Origin: Oscillatoriaceae cyanobacterium Prado104
GTDB lineage: Bacteria > Cyanobacteriota > Cyanobacteriia > Cyanobacteriales > Microcoleaceae
Direction: 5' to 3'
Assembly (NCBI GenBank): GCA_025454405.1
Contig: JALOON010000051.1
Location: forward strand, 1-64,000
DNA: 64,000 bases
Below are positions 16,736 to 26,024 of this stretch, piece after piece. Position 1 is the stretch's first letter, and every line of letters starts with the position of its first letter. Under the pieces are notes generated by a model. The model worked only from the letters and a program-made list of their open reading frames with translations. It ran no database searches and was not told the DNA's origin. Both the position numbers and the translations under genes were made by a program.

Positions 16736-19700
16736 ATGCATCCCCACCTCCAGCGCCAACTCGAACAGCTCGGTTTAGCCGGCGAATCCCCCTCACTTAC
16801 TGCCGGACAGTGGCAGCTATTTTTAGAGCAGGTCAGCGATACCTATCGCTGCTGGCAAAACGAGTCCCCGCAGCCAGAGGAATCCGAAACTGCTCGGACC
16901 CAGGCAAACCCCACAGAACAATCTCTCCCCAGCGTCACAACAGACTCAGAAATCGAGAGCCTGCGCGCAACAGCTAGCAGTTTGGGCGCGGGATTGTGCC
17001 TCCTAGACCCTCGGGGATCCGTCCTTGCCGTCAACCCAGAAGCCGAACGCTTGCTGGGGTGGCGCGAGTCGGAACTTGCAGGCACCTTGCTGCTCGATCG
17101 CATTTTTCTGAAGCCAAAAAAAGCTAAGAAATCGAAAGTTTTGCGTTCCCAACAGCCGCCAGAGAATTCGCTTCCCAATTCCCCGATCGAAACTAAAATA
17201 TCTTTAAAAGAAGCGATCGCTAAAAACCAACCTTGCAGGAGCCCCGACGATCGATTCCTCTGTCGCGACGGCAAAGTTTTACCCGTTTCGTATTTCTTCA
17301 ACCCCGCAACCGATGGCAGTAAAATTGCTGTTTTAGTGTTTTTTGACATTACAGAAGCCAAGGGCCGAGCCAGAGAACAAGAGCGATCGCTCTCCATGCT
17401 GCAAGGAGTGTTAGAATCCGCCGATGCAGGCATCCTCGCAGTTGACAGAAACGGCAATATATGCAGTTACAATCAAAAATTTATCGAAATGTGGGGTTTG
17501 ACAGCAGCAAATGAAAAGTTGGGGCGCGCTCATGGGAAGTCTTCGCTAACGGAGACCAGCGAGCTAAAAAGACAGGCAAAAACCATGTTTCCCTTTGCCA
17601 TGCACCAATTGAAACACCCCCAAAAATTTCTCAAAAACGTGATGAAAGTGTCAGCTCACCCAGATGCTCAAATCGAAGACTTACTAGAATTTAAAGAAGG
17701 TAAAATTTTAGAATTAAATTCGCTGCCATCAAAAGTAGGAGAAAAAATAGTAGGCAGAGTGTGGAGCTTTCGAGACGTAACCGAGCGCAAACGAGTAGAA
17801 GAAGCGTTGCAGTATCGCGTAGAATTCGAGAGTTTAATTACCAGTTTATCAACCCATTTCATCAGCCTGTCAGTATCAGAAATAGATCGGGGCATCAACC
17901 AAGCCTTGCAAGCAACCGCAAATTTGAGCGGCTTCGATCGCAGTTACATCTACCTGCTATCAGAAGACAAAACCCGCGCGGAAAAAACCTACGAATGGTG
18001 CGCCCCCGGCAAAGAACCGCCCGCAGAGAACCTCAAAACCATCGCGATCGCCCAAATCCCCTGGATCGCAGCCAAAATCCAAACTTTTGAAAGCATCCAC
18101 ATCCCAGAAACCGACAAACTGCCGCCTCAAATATTAGCCGAAATTGCCTGCATTTGCAGTCAAAACTCAACATCCGACGAGAGCGCGATCGCCGAAAATT
18201 TACCATTTAAAACCACCAACAATTTGCGATCGAAAATACCTCAAAAACACGAGCGATCGCTAATAATAATTCCCCTAGTTTGCAGCAAAACCCCAGTAGG
18301 ATTTCTCGGCTTCGACGCCGCCAACCCTGCAGCCAACCGCTCGCCAGAAATATCCGGCCTGCTGAAAATGGTAGGAGAAATGCTCGCCAACGCCCTAGAA
18401 CGCAAGCGCGTAGAACTTGCCCTGCAACAGGCAGAAGCTAAATACCGCAGCATCTTTGAAAACGCCGTCGAAGGCATCTGCCAAACCATCCCAGAGGGCC
18501 GCTACCTCAGCGCCAACCACGCCCTAGCCCGGATTTACGGCTACGAATCCTGCGCCCAAATGCTCGCCGAACTTACAGACATCAACCGCCAACTGTACGT
18601 CAACCCCAACCGGCGCGCCGAGTTCGTAGCAGCCATGCAGGAGAGCAAAGAAATATCGAGATTTGAATCGCAAGTATACCGCCGCGATCGCAGCATAATT
18701 TGGATTGCCGAAAACTGCCGCAGCATTACCGACAGCAGCGGCAACATCCTGTACTACGAAGGTACAGTCCAAGACATTACCGAACGCAAACAAGCAGAGT
18801 CAGCAATGCACCGAGCTCTAGAAGCAGCAGAATCAGCCAATCGCGCCAAAAGCACATTTCTGGCAAACATGAGCCACGAACTGCGGACTCCCCTCAACGC
18901 GATCATCGGCTACAGCGAAATGCTCGGGGAAGAAGCCCAAGATGCAGAAGAGCTCGAACTTGCTGGCGACCTCGAAAAAATCCGCAGTGCCGGCAAACAC
19001 CTGCTTTCCCTGATCGACGATATCCTCGACATCTCTAAAATTGAAGCAGGGCGTATGGAGCTTTACTTAGAAACCTTTGACATCTCGTCGTTAATTGACA
19101 GCGCGGTGGCCACCGCGCTGCCACTGGTCGAGAAAAACGGCAACACCATAGAGATTCAGTGCTCCCCAAGCCTCCAAACCATGCACGCCGACATGACCAA
19201 AGTCCGGCAAGTGCTGCTGAACCTGCTCAGCAACGCTGCCAAATTTACCAAAAACGGAAAAATATCGATCGGAGTTGAAACAATTAGAAACGAAGAATTA
19301 AGAATGAAACACCAACAGGAAGCTGCTCAAATTTTAATTAGCAATTCCGAATTTTTAAGTTTCCGCATCACCGACACGGGCATCGGCATGACACCAGAAC
19401 AACTGCAGCGAGTTTTCCAACCTTTCACCCAAGCCGATGCCTCAACGACTCGCCAGTACGGCGGTACAGGTTTGGGGCTTGCCATCAGCCAGCGCTTCTG
19501 CCAGATGATGGGTGGCAGCATCGAGGTGGCAAGCAATTTAGGCACGGGCAGCACTTTCACCGTACTCTTGCCCAGTGAAATCAAACATCCGGAAATCCAA
19601 CAAAAAGTGCGCGTTAGCAGTTCCCCGCCCCGCGCGCCTGTTGCCGGCACAGTCCTGGTAGTAGATGACGATCCCATCTCCCGCGATTTGATCGAGCGGA

Positions 19701-20437
19701 CTCTGGCTCGCCAGGGACTGCGCATCGAACACGCAGCCAGCGGCGAACAAGCCCTGATTTTCGCCAAGCAACTGCGACCCGATGCGATTACCCTCGACGT
19801 GATGATGCCCGGAATGGACGGCTGGGCGGTACTTTCAGCCCTCAAGGCAGATCCGGAGCTTGCCGAGATTCCCGTAATCCTGCTATCCTTTGTTGGCAAC
19901 AAAAGTCTCGGTTTTGCACTGGGCGCGTCAGATTACCTCACCAAGCCAGTAGACAGCAAACGGCTGGCTGCACTGCTGGATAAGTACCGACGCGATCGAG
20001 ATGGTGTTGCTAGTAACAATTCGAGCGGTCAGATCTTAATTGTGGAAGACGATTTTGCTACCCGCGAGATCGTGCGACGCATATTAGAAAAACACGGCTG
20101 GGCAGTGGCAACAGCAAACAGCGGCAGCGCTGCTTTGCTGCAGCTAGAGGTGGCTCGACCGCACTTAATCCTATTAGATTTGATGCTCCCGGAAATGGAT
20201 GGTTTTGAGTTGATCGGCGAACTCCGCAAATCGGAATCGGGAAAAGCGATACCAATTGTAGTGATTACAGGTAAAGAATTGACTGAGATCGAAAGCCAGC
20301 AACTAGAGGGCAGTGTCGATCGCGTACTGCAAAAAGGAGTGTACAGTTGCGATACTTTGCTGCGCCAAGTGCGCGAATTAGTAAATGCTAGCCTCGACCG
20401 CAGGTACAGACAAGGGGAGGAGAAAACCAATGGCTAA
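16736..20437 (+). CDS. Multi-PAS/GAF hybrid histidine kinase with two receiver domains
   Basis: Soluble hybrid kinase of about 1233 residues from ATG 16736 (MHPHLQRQLEQLGL); a GTG at 16640 is possible. Order: N-terminal helix, PAS (near LLDPRGSVLAVNPEAERLLG), a second PAS (ILAVDRNGNICSYNQKF), GAF (about 17810-18400), a third PAS with PAC (VQDITERKQAESAM), then HisKA with acceptor histidine near residue 714 in NMSHELRTPLNAIIGYSEML. The HATPase follows with GGTGLGLAISQRF, then two receivers with acidic pockets VDDDP and VEDDF and aspartates in TLDVMMPGMDG and LLDLMLPEMDG. The HATPase carries an insertion (about 19270-19345) encoded by sequence resembling intergenic repeats. The stop overlaps the next gene by 8 bases. 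The signal is unknown. Confidence 0.9.
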   Translation: MHPHLQRQLEQLGLAGESPSLTAGQWQLFLEQVSDTYRCWQNESPQPEESETARTQANPTEQSLPSVTTDSEIESLRATASSLGAGLCLLDPRGSVLAVNPEAERLLGWRESELAGTLLLDRIFLKPKKAKKSKVLRSQQPPENSLPNSPIETKISLKEAIAKNQPCRSPDDRFLCRDGKVLPVSYFFNPATDGSKIAVLVFFDITEAKGRAREQERSLSMLQGVLESADAGILAVDRNGNICSYNQKFIEMWGLTAANEKLGRAHGKSSLTETSELKRQAKTMFPFAMHQLKHPQKFLKNVMKVSAHPDAQIEDLLEFKEGKILELNSLPSKVGEKIVGRVWSFRDVTERKRVEEALQYRVEFESLITSLSTHFISLSVSEIDRGINQALQATANLSGFDRSYIYLLSEDKTRAEKTYEWCAPGKEPPAENLKTIAIAQIPWIAAKIQTFESIHIPETDKLPPQILAEIACICSQNSTSDESAIAENLPFKTTNNLRSKIPQKHERSLIIIPLVCSKTPVGFLGFDAANPAANRSPEISGLLKMVGEMLANALERKRVELALQQAEAKYRSIFENAVEGICQTIPEGRYLSANHALARIYGYESCAQMLAELTDINRQLYVNPNRRAEFVAAMQESKEISRFESQVYRRDRSIIWIAENCRSITDSSGNILYYEGTVQDITERKQAESAMHRALEAAESANRAKSTFLANMSHELRTPLNAIIGYSEMLGEEAQDAEELELAGDLEKIRSAGKHLLSLIDDILDISKIEAGRMELYLETFDISSLIDSAVATALPLVEKNGNTIEIQCSPSLQTMHADMTKVRQVLLNLLSNAAKFTKNGKISIGVETIRNEELRMKHQQEAAQILISNSEFLSFRITDTGIGMTPEQLQRVFQPFTQADASTTRQYGGTGLGLAISQRFCQMMGGSIEVASNLGTGSTFTVLLPSEIKHPEIQQKVRVSSSPPRAPVAGTVLVVDDDPISRDLIERTLARQGLRIEHAASGEQALIFAKQLRPDAITLDVMMPGMDGWAVLSALKADPELAEIPVILLSFVGNKSLGFALGASDYLTKPVDSKRLAALLDKYRRDRDGVASNNSSGQILIVEDDFATREIVRRILEKHGWAVATANSGSAALLQLEVARPHLILLDLMLPEMDGFELIGELRKSESGKAIPIVVITGKELTEIESQQLEGSVDRVLQKGVYSCDTLLRQVRELVNASLDRRYRQGEEKTNG

Positions 20438-20804
20438 AATCCTGTTGGTCGAAGATAACGAAATGAACAGGGATATGCTGTCGAGGCGTCTCGCTCGCAA
20501 AGGACACGAGGTGTTTATTGCTGTTGACGGCGCTGAGGGGGTAATGATGGCAAAGGCGAAAGTACCGGATTTGATTCTAATGGATATGAGCCTGCCGGTG
20601 CTCGACGGATGGCGGGCAACGGAGCAAATTAAGGCAGAGCCCGAAACTAGAACGATTCCGGTGATTGCGCTGACTGCTCATGCAATGGCAGGCGATCGTG
20701 AAAAGTGTTTGGCTGCCGGCTGTGACGATTATGACACCAAACCGGTGGAATTTCCCCGACTTTTGGGTAAGATTGAAACGCTTCTGAAAGAGGCTGCGCA
20801 ATGA
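20430..20804 (+). CDS. CheY-like single-domain response regulator (copy 1)
   Basis: Receiver-only protein of 124 residues: acidic pocket E8/D9, phospho-acceptor D52 in LILMDMSLPVLDG, conserved T/A at ALTAHAMAG, and lysine in YDTKPVEF. A strong Shine-Dalgarno GGGGAGGAG precedes the ATG, which overlaps the hybrid kinase stop. It is likely the diffusible phosphate acceptor or a regulator of that kinase. It is nearly identical to the regulator at 21063-21437 (offset 633 bases), with only a handful of substitutions, showing a recent tandem duplication. Confidence 0.92.
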   Translation: MAKILLVEDNEMNRDMLSRRLARKGHEVFIAVDGAEGVMMAKAKVPDLILMDMSLPVLDGWRATEQIKAEPETRTIPVIALTAHAMAGDREKCLAAGCDDYDTKPVEFPRLLGKIETLLKEAAQ

Positions 20805-21070
20805 AAGGTGACGGGGGTTGGTTGCTGCTTGTGGACGACAATGAGGTGAACCGCGATTTGCTGGCGCGCCGACTTCAGCGTCAAGACCCCGCGGTGAGTG
20901 TTGGTAAAGGCAGGTCTCAATTTAACCCCGTGCTGCTGGCGACTCGGATCGGTGCTGGTTTGGCAAAACAGCGAACCCAGAATTGCGAGCAAGATGATTT
21001 GCAAAAATTCACCGACGAACAACAGGAAAAGTCCGAGCGTTTGCTGGGTAAGGAGGAAACCAATGGCTAA
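20801..21070 (+). pseudogene. Collapsed copy of a REC-adenylate cyclase gene
   Basis: An 89-residue frame that matches the cyclase gene at 21434 at both ends: VDDNEVNRDLLARRLQRQ at its start, then FNPVLLATRIGAGLAK and EEQ-like sequence ending EKSERLL. The receiver core between them, about 70 residues including the phospho-acceptor and lysine, is missing, and everything after SERLL including the cyclase domain is replaced by the start of the next regulator. It keeps an open frame and the ATGA overlap with copy 1, but should have no receiver or cyclase function. It is the scar of a tandem duplication followed by deletion. Confidence 0.85.
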
Positions 21071-21437
21071 AATCCTGTTGGTCGAAGATAACGAAATGAA
21101 CAGGGATATGCTTTCCAGACGCCTCGCCCGCAAAGGGTACGAGGTATTTATTGCCGTTGATGGCGCTGAGGGGGTATCGATGGCCAAATCGAAAGTACCG
21201 GATTTGATTCTGATGGATATGAGCCTGCCGGTACTCGACGGGTGGCGCGCTACGGAGCAAATTAAGGCAGATCCCGAAACTAGCACGATTCCGGTGATCG
21301 CGCTGACCGCCAACGCGATGGCGGGCGATCGCGAAAAGTGTCTGGCGGCTGGCTGCGACGATTATGACACCAAACCGGTGGAATTTCCCCGACTTTTAGG
21401 TAAGATCGAAACGCTTCTGAAAGAGGCTGCGCAATGA
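21063..21437 (+). CDS. CheY-like single-domain response regulator (copy 2)
   Basis: Receiver-only protein of 124 residues with phospho-acceptor D52 and the same layout as the copy at 20430-20804. Differences are few: GHEV to GYEV, MMAKAK to SMAKSK, AEPETRT to ADPETST and TAHAMAG to TANAMAG. Its stop overlaps the cyclase gene start as ATGA, so translation of the two is coupled. It probably works with the hybrid kinase and cyclase in one phosphorelay; that is inferred from position. Confidence 0.92.
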   Translation: MAKILLVEDNEMNRDMLSRRLARKGYEVFIAVDGAEGVSMAKSKVPDLILMDMSLPVLDGWRATEQIKADPETSTIPVIALTANAMAGDREKCLAAGCDDYDTKPVEFPRLLGKIETLLKEAAQ

Positions 21438-22492
21438 AAGGTGAAGAGGGCTGCGTGTTGGTTGTTGACGACAATGAGGTGAACCGCGATTTGCTGGCGC
21501 GCCGACTCCAGCGTCAAGGTCACGCGGTAAGCGTTGCTGAGGACGGGTTTCAAGCCCTGGAAATGATGCGATCGCAGCCTTTCGATTTGGTGCTCCTGGA
21601 CATTATGATGCCCCAGATGAACGGCTATCAAGTGCTCGAACACCTGAAGGCGGACGAGAAGCTGCGCTACATCCCGGTAATCATGATTTCGGCGGTGGAC
21701 GATATCGACAGCATCGTCCGCTGCATTGAGTTGGGGGCGGAGGATTATCTGTCTAAACCTTTTAATCCCGTGTTGCTGAAGGCTCGAATCGGTGCTTGTT
21801 TGGAGAAGAAATGGCTGCGGGATAAGGAACAAGCTTATTTGCAAAAGTTAGCTGAGGAACAGGAAAAATCCGAACGTTTGCTGCTGAATATTTTGCCAGG
21901 TCCGATCGCCCAACGCCTCAAACAAGGAGAAAATACGATCGCCGACAGTTTCGACGAAGTGACGGTGATGTTTGCCGATTTGGTAGGTTTTACCAAGCTG
22001 TCAACTCATTTATCGCCGGCCGAGTTGGTAGAGTTGCTTAACGAGATTTTTTCAGCTTTTGACGAATTGGCCGATCGCTACGGACTTGAGAAAATTAAGA
22101 CGATCGGCGATGCTTACATGGTAGTCGGGGGCTTGCCGATGCCGAGCGACAACCACGCCGAGGCAATTGCCGAAATGGCGATCGAAATTCAAAGCGCGAT
22201 CGCGAAAATGCAAACTGCTGGAGGCCAGCCCCTCAGCATCCGCATCGGCATCCACACGGGTCCGGTAGAAGCCGGAGTTATCGGTATCAAAAAATTCACC
22301 TACGATTTGTGGGGAGATACGGTAAATACAGCTTCGCGGATGGAATCTCAAGGCGTACCGGGTGGCATTCAGGTAACAGTTGCTACCTACGAACGGCTGC
22401 GGGATAAGTACGTGTTTCAAGAACGCGGCGTGATTTCGGTGAAAGGCAAAGGCGATATGATGACTTATCTGTTGGTAGGCAGGAAAAGTTGA
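21434..22492 (+). CDS. REC-coupled class III adenylate cyclase
   Basis: Makes cAMP from ATP under receiver control. Residues 1-125 are a receiver domain (VVDDNE, phospho-acceptor D56 in LVLLDIMMP, lysine in YLSKPFNP). A helical linker LLLNILPGPIAQRL (150-165), typical of cyanobacterial Cya proteins, leads to the catalytic domain. Metal-binding aspartates are D182 (FADLVGFT) and D226 (IKTIGDAYM). The purine-selecting pair is K222 and D291 (YDLWGD), the ATP-type combination. N298 and R302 supply the transition-state residues. All key residues are present, so an active adenylate cyclase is likely. It is the last gene of the phosphorelay cluster starting at 16736. Confidence 0.92.
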   Translation: MKGEEGCVLVVDDNEVNRDLLARRLQRQGHAVSVAEDGFQALEMMRSQPFDLVLLDIMMPQMNGYQVLEHLKADEKLRYIPVIMISAVDDIDSIVRCIELGAEDYLSKPFNPVLLKARIGACLEKKWLRDKEQAYLQKLAEEQEKSERLLLNILPGPIAQRLKQGENTIADSFDEVTVMFADLVGFTKLSTHLSPAELVELLNEIFSAFDELADRYGLEKIKTIGDAYMVVGGLPMPSDNHAEAIAEMAIEIQSAIAKMQTAGGQPLSIRIGIHTGPVEAGVIGIKKFTYDLWGDTVNTASRMESQGVPGGIQVTVATYERLRDKYVFQERGVISVKGKGDMMTYLLVGRKS

Positions 22493-23024
22493 CATTAGTC
22501 ATTAGTTATTAGTCATTAGTTATTAGTAATATCAGAAACGATATCATTGGTATCATTGGTGGTTGATAATTGATATTATTTGTTGTGGATATTTGTAGGC
22601 CAGAAGCATTCGGGCGATAATTTCTGCAATAAGTCCGTGGATTGATATCCGAATGCTTCGCCCCGGTCTCACACAACCGATACAAAAATTTGGAATTATA
22701 CCAAATCCAGGTTAGATATCTCCGATAAGACGGACACGATTGAAATCGCTTCTTTTCCAAACTTTCACCCGCCTGTGCGGGTTTCAGGAATCAAGGGTGT
22801 ATGATACCCGGATCTGGTATTATAGGTAATTTAGCCGACATTTCGCGTCGATTACCAATTACCAATTAAATCGTGTCCGATCGACTGCTTGTAATAACGT
22901 TGTAATAACAACAGATCGAGCGTGCGAACTTAAGTCAGCACCTGCAAAGGACTAAATTCCTGACAGCAAACCTGACTTATTGCGATCGATCGTCCGAGAT
23001 ATTCCCAATTACCAAAATCGAAAA
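22493..23024. repeat. Gene-free region with TTAGTCATTAG repeats and a GAAGCATTCGG palindrome
   Basis: ATTAGTCATTAGTTATTAG repeats occupy 22495-22530. Arms GAAGCATTCGG (22603-22613) and CCGAATGCTTC (22649-22659) form a palindromic element related to 5882-5947. TATACCAAATCCAGG at 22695 resembles 115-130. The rest is leader DNA of ycf51. Confidence 0.7.
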
Positions 23025-23552
23025 ATGAACGTAAATTCCGACCTTTTAATGTATTCTCAATGGGCCCTGATCCTGACAGGAGTCCTTGCAGTTTTAACAG
23101 TAGTGGCTTTTATCTTAAAATGGGGATTTAGATTCAGATTGGTAGGGGTAACAAGCTTTATGGGCGTGATTTCTGCCAGCATATTCGCCCTCGGTTTGGG
23201 ATTGTTTACCCGCACGGAAATTCCCGGTGCAGTGCGCTATTCTTTAGTTTACGATACGGGCGGTTCTCAAGCAGTAATAGCAGTACCCTACACGATCGCC
23301 CCTTCAGAATTAGAAGCTACAATGCAGCAAGCTGCTGTTGATTTGTACTCTCCAGGGCGCGGCGGGCGCGGCACAGACAACATGACAATCCGCGTGCGTA
23401 CAATAGTACATCCAGAACCGAACGTGTCTCAACCGCTATTTTTAGGCGAAGTGCGGCGGTCTTTGAGCCAGAAGGAAGATGATAAAATGGCGATCGAAAT
23501 CTTCCCTGACAAAGTTGCAGCTTTGCAAAAATATCAAGCTGAAAAAGCGTAG
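23025..23552 (+). CDS. ycf51: Ycf51 family membrane protein
   Basis: Protein of 175 residues belonging to the Ycf51/DUF2518 family found in cyanobacteria and some plastids; function unknown. Two N-terminal transmembrane helices are evident (WALILTGVLAVLTVVAFIL and SFMGVISASIFALGLGLF), followed by a soluble domain with VRYSLVYDTGGSQAVIAVPY and a C-terminal helix. ATG 23025 (MNVNSDLLMYSQW) is chosen over an in-frame start at 22980 because family members begin just before the first helix. Confidence 0.85.
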   Translation: MNVNSDLLMYSQWALILTGVLAVLTVVAFILKWGFRFRLVGVTSFMGVISASIFALGLGLFTRTEIPGAVRYSLVYDTGGSQAVIAVPYTIAPSELEATMQQAAVDLYSPGRGGRGTDNMTIRVRTIVHPEPNVSQPLFLGEVRRSLSQKEDDKMAIEIFPDKVAALQKYQAEKA

Positions 23553-23584
23553 TAGAAATTTGCTGTTTGAGTTTTAGATTTCGA

Positions 23585-23816
23585 TCCCCCCTAGCCCCCC
23601 TTAAGAAGGGGGGGACCGGAATTACTCAAAGTCCCCCTTTTCAAGGGGGGACTGGAATTACTCAAAGTCCCCCTTTTTAAGGGGGATTTAGGGGGATCGA
23701 GAGACTGCTAAATGAGTTCAAAGTCCTCCTTTTTAAGGGGGATTTAGGGGGATCGAAAAACTGCTAAACGAGTTCAAAGTCCCCCTTCTTAAGGGGGATT
23801 TAGGGGGAGCGAGACT
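23585..23816. repeat. Tandem palindromic repeat block (CCCCCTTNTTAAGGGGG)
   Basis: About four imperfect units of roughly 55-65 bases. Each contains a CCCCCTTTTTAAGGGGG palindrome, GATTTAGGGGGATCGA and a spacer of the type CTGCTAAATGAGTTCAAAG or ATTACTCAAAG. It ends just upstream of the Uma2-like frame at 23840. This type of element is common between cyanobacterial genes. Spacers are neither unique nor of constant length, so it is not a CRISPR array. Confidence 0.85.
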
Positions 23817-23839
23817 TAGCTAAAAGCGAGGTTTATCAA

Positions 23840-24259
23840 ATGATAGCAACTGCCAAACAACAATTAAGTTTTAACGAATTTATTGAGATTTGCCCGGAAG
23901 ATGGTGTTTATGAATTGGTGAACGGAGAAGTTGTCAAAATGGCAACTACTAGAAATCATGATGATGTTGCTGAATTTACAGACAGACAGTTGTATGGGGA
24001 AGTTCAACGATTGAAACTTAACTATGTCGTCAAACGAGGTATTACCATCAAAACTACAACAAAAGAAGGTGCGGAACAAGGACGAGTTCCTGATGTCAGT
24101 GTTATCGATCGAACTTTGTGGCGTTCCGAACGCAAAGCTTATGCAGCACTTGAATCGCCGATTCAGTTAGCTGTTGAAGTAATATCAACTAACTGGGAAG
24201 TACGAACGCGCGTGATGTCTACCGCAAAACTCCCTCAAAAGATGATTGGTCGATTTTAG
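23840..24259 (+). pseudogene. Truncated Uma2 family endonuclease-like gene
   Basis: Residues 1-120 match the Uma2/DUF820 family (PD-(D/E)XK-like): LSFNEFIEICPEDGVYELVNGEVV, then GRVPDVSVIDRTLW with the acidic catalytic-type residue, and LAVEVISTNWE. Normal members continue with a lysine-proximal segment of the type DKLAEY..GIPEYWIVDY, which is absent. At about 24200 the sequence switches to the 3' end of another gene read in another frame, and the Uma2 frame soon stops. I therefore take it as a 3'-truncated relic. Confidence 0.75.
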
Positions 24260-24444
24260 CGAAAGTATCTGTTTCTCGCAGGATAATCAATGATAAACAA
24301 TACCGCGAGTTACTATTTAACCGCTGTATTTTGGAATATCACTACTATGATGAGGATGATGAAAAGCAGGTTTGGTATGACGTTCATCCGCTGATTAAAG
24401 GTATTCAGGAATTTAAGGAAGCTGTTGCATTACTTGAGTCATGA
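24202..24444 (+). pseudogene. 3' remnant of a gene that preceded the TPR gene (possible AAA/STAND ATPase end)
   Basis: An open frame without its own start. It encodes about 80 residues: RDVYRKTPSKDDWSILAKVS, RRIINDKQYRELLFNRCILE, then YHYYDEDDEKQVWYDVHPLI, ending ALLES. It looks like the helical end of a larger ATPase-type protein, but I cannot name the family with confidence. Its TGA overlaps the ATG of the next gene (ATGA at 24441-24444), so it was the first gene of a coupled two-gene unit whose body was replaced by the truncated Uma2 gene. Confidence 0.6.
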
Positions 24445-26024
24445 CACCAAAAGCAATTGATTGTAACGACGATTTGCCACCTGCAGAACCGGAGGAAGAA
24501 TATAAAAGTTTGGTTCGCACTCTCAGGCGGATAGATGGTTTCGGGTTGTTGTTTGTGGAGTGTTCGCCGGCGGAGGGAGAATGCTTGATTTCGCGAGTTA
24601 AAGCCGATATTCGGCAGAAAAATATTGAGGTTTTGCGGTTGGATAAGGCGGTTTATAATTTTTACAATCTAATTGAAGAGTTGCCCGATCGAGAGCAAAT
24701 CAATATCCTGTTTGTCGCGGGAGTAGAATATTCGCTTTACGAGTACGAACAAGAGAAAAGAGCGATCGGATGGGAAAGTAAGGATATTTATTCTTATAGT
24801 TGGCGGGGAGTGCCACCGATTTTAATTAATTTAAACCAGCAACGGGAAAGATTTAGAGATAATTTTAAAATTTGCTTTGTGTTTCTTTTGCCTAAGTTTG
24901 CTGTGGATTATTTTATTCAGCGCGCTCCGGATTTTTTTGATTGGCGATCGGGCTTATTTAAGTTTTCGATGGATAAAGAATTGCTGCAAATGGAATCGAT
25001 ACTAGCTTGTTCTGAAAGAGGGAGAGGAGAAGATTATTATTTATCTTTAACTCCAGAAGAACGCAAACGGGAATTGGTGAAAATTAAAACTTTAATTGAT
25101 GAAGACGGGCAAACAAGAGAGCAACAAGCTAAATTGTGTGGGGAACAAGCTTTATTATATCTATCTGCTGAACAATATGCAAAGGTTCTCGCTTCCTTCG
25201 ACAAAGCCGTAGAATTCAAACCAGACAAACACGAAGGCTGGAAATATTTAGGCAATGGACTGCTTAATTTAGGCAGAGTAGAAGTAGCAATATTTTGCTA
25301 CGACAAAGCTTTAGAATTCAAACCAGATGATTACGAATTATGGTACGATAGGGGCATTGCATTGCGTAAATTAGGTAGATTAGAAGCAGCGGTAGCTTCC
25401 TTCGACAAATCCTTAGAAATCAAACCAGATTTACACGAATCCTGGTACAATCGAGGATATGTAATGAATAATTTAGGTAGATTAGAAGAAGCGATCGCCT
25501 CCTACGAAAAGGCCTTAGAAATTAGACCAGATGACTACAAAATCTGGTACAATAGAGGCATTGTCCTGGATGAATTAGGCAGATTGGAAGAAGCACTCGC
25601 CTCTTACGAAAAAGCCTTAAAAATCAAACAAGATGACCACAAAATATGGTACAATATGGGCAATACACTTGGTGATTTAAGAAGATTTAACAAGGCGCTC
25701 GTATCCTATGAAAAAGCCTTAGAAATTAAACAAGATGACTGCAAAGCCTGGAACAATCGAGGCAATGCACTGAGTAAATTAGGCAAGTCGTAAGAAGCGA
25801 TCGCCTCTTACGACAAAGCTTTAGAAATTAAACCAGATGACTACAGCTTATTTTATAATAAAGCTGTCTGCTATGCACTCCAAGGTCAGGTTGATTTATC
25901 TCTGCAAAACTTGCAGCAAGCGATCACTCTGAATCCTGCTGAATGCCGGGAGATGGCAAAAATAGACTCGATTTTTAATAGCATTCGATCGCACCAAAAA
26001 TTTCAAGTATTAATTCAAGGATAG
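24441..26024 (+). pseudogene. TPR protein with novel N-terminal domain, interrupted by a nonsense codon
   Basis: The N-terminal 200 residues form a compact domain I do not recognise (FGLLFVECSPAEGECLISRV, INILFVAGVEYSLYEYEQE, FKICFVFLLPKFAVDYFIQR). The alternating strands and helices look NTPase-like but lack a clear P-loop. At least six TPR units follow (for example YDKALEFKPDDYELWYDRG). A TAA at 25791-25793, where GAA is expected in GRLEEAIASY, ends the protein at 450 residues. The same frame continues for 76 codons with one or two more TPRs and a natural-looking end NSIRSHQKFQVLIQG before TAG at 26022. Either the product is slightly shortened or the gene is decaying. Neighbouring genes in the region are also broken. 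Confidence 0.75.

Noticed and set aside
20801-21070. Possibility that the 89-residue mini-receiver is a functional novel protein
   Set aside because: It lacks the receiver core and matches two separated parts of the adjacent cyclase gene, so duplication and deletion explain it better. Kept as a pseudogene.
23585-23816. Regularly spaced palindromic repeats resembling a CRISPR array
   Set aside because: Units vary in length, spacers are similar to each other rather than unique, and no cas genes are near. It is a tandem block of intergenic palindromes.
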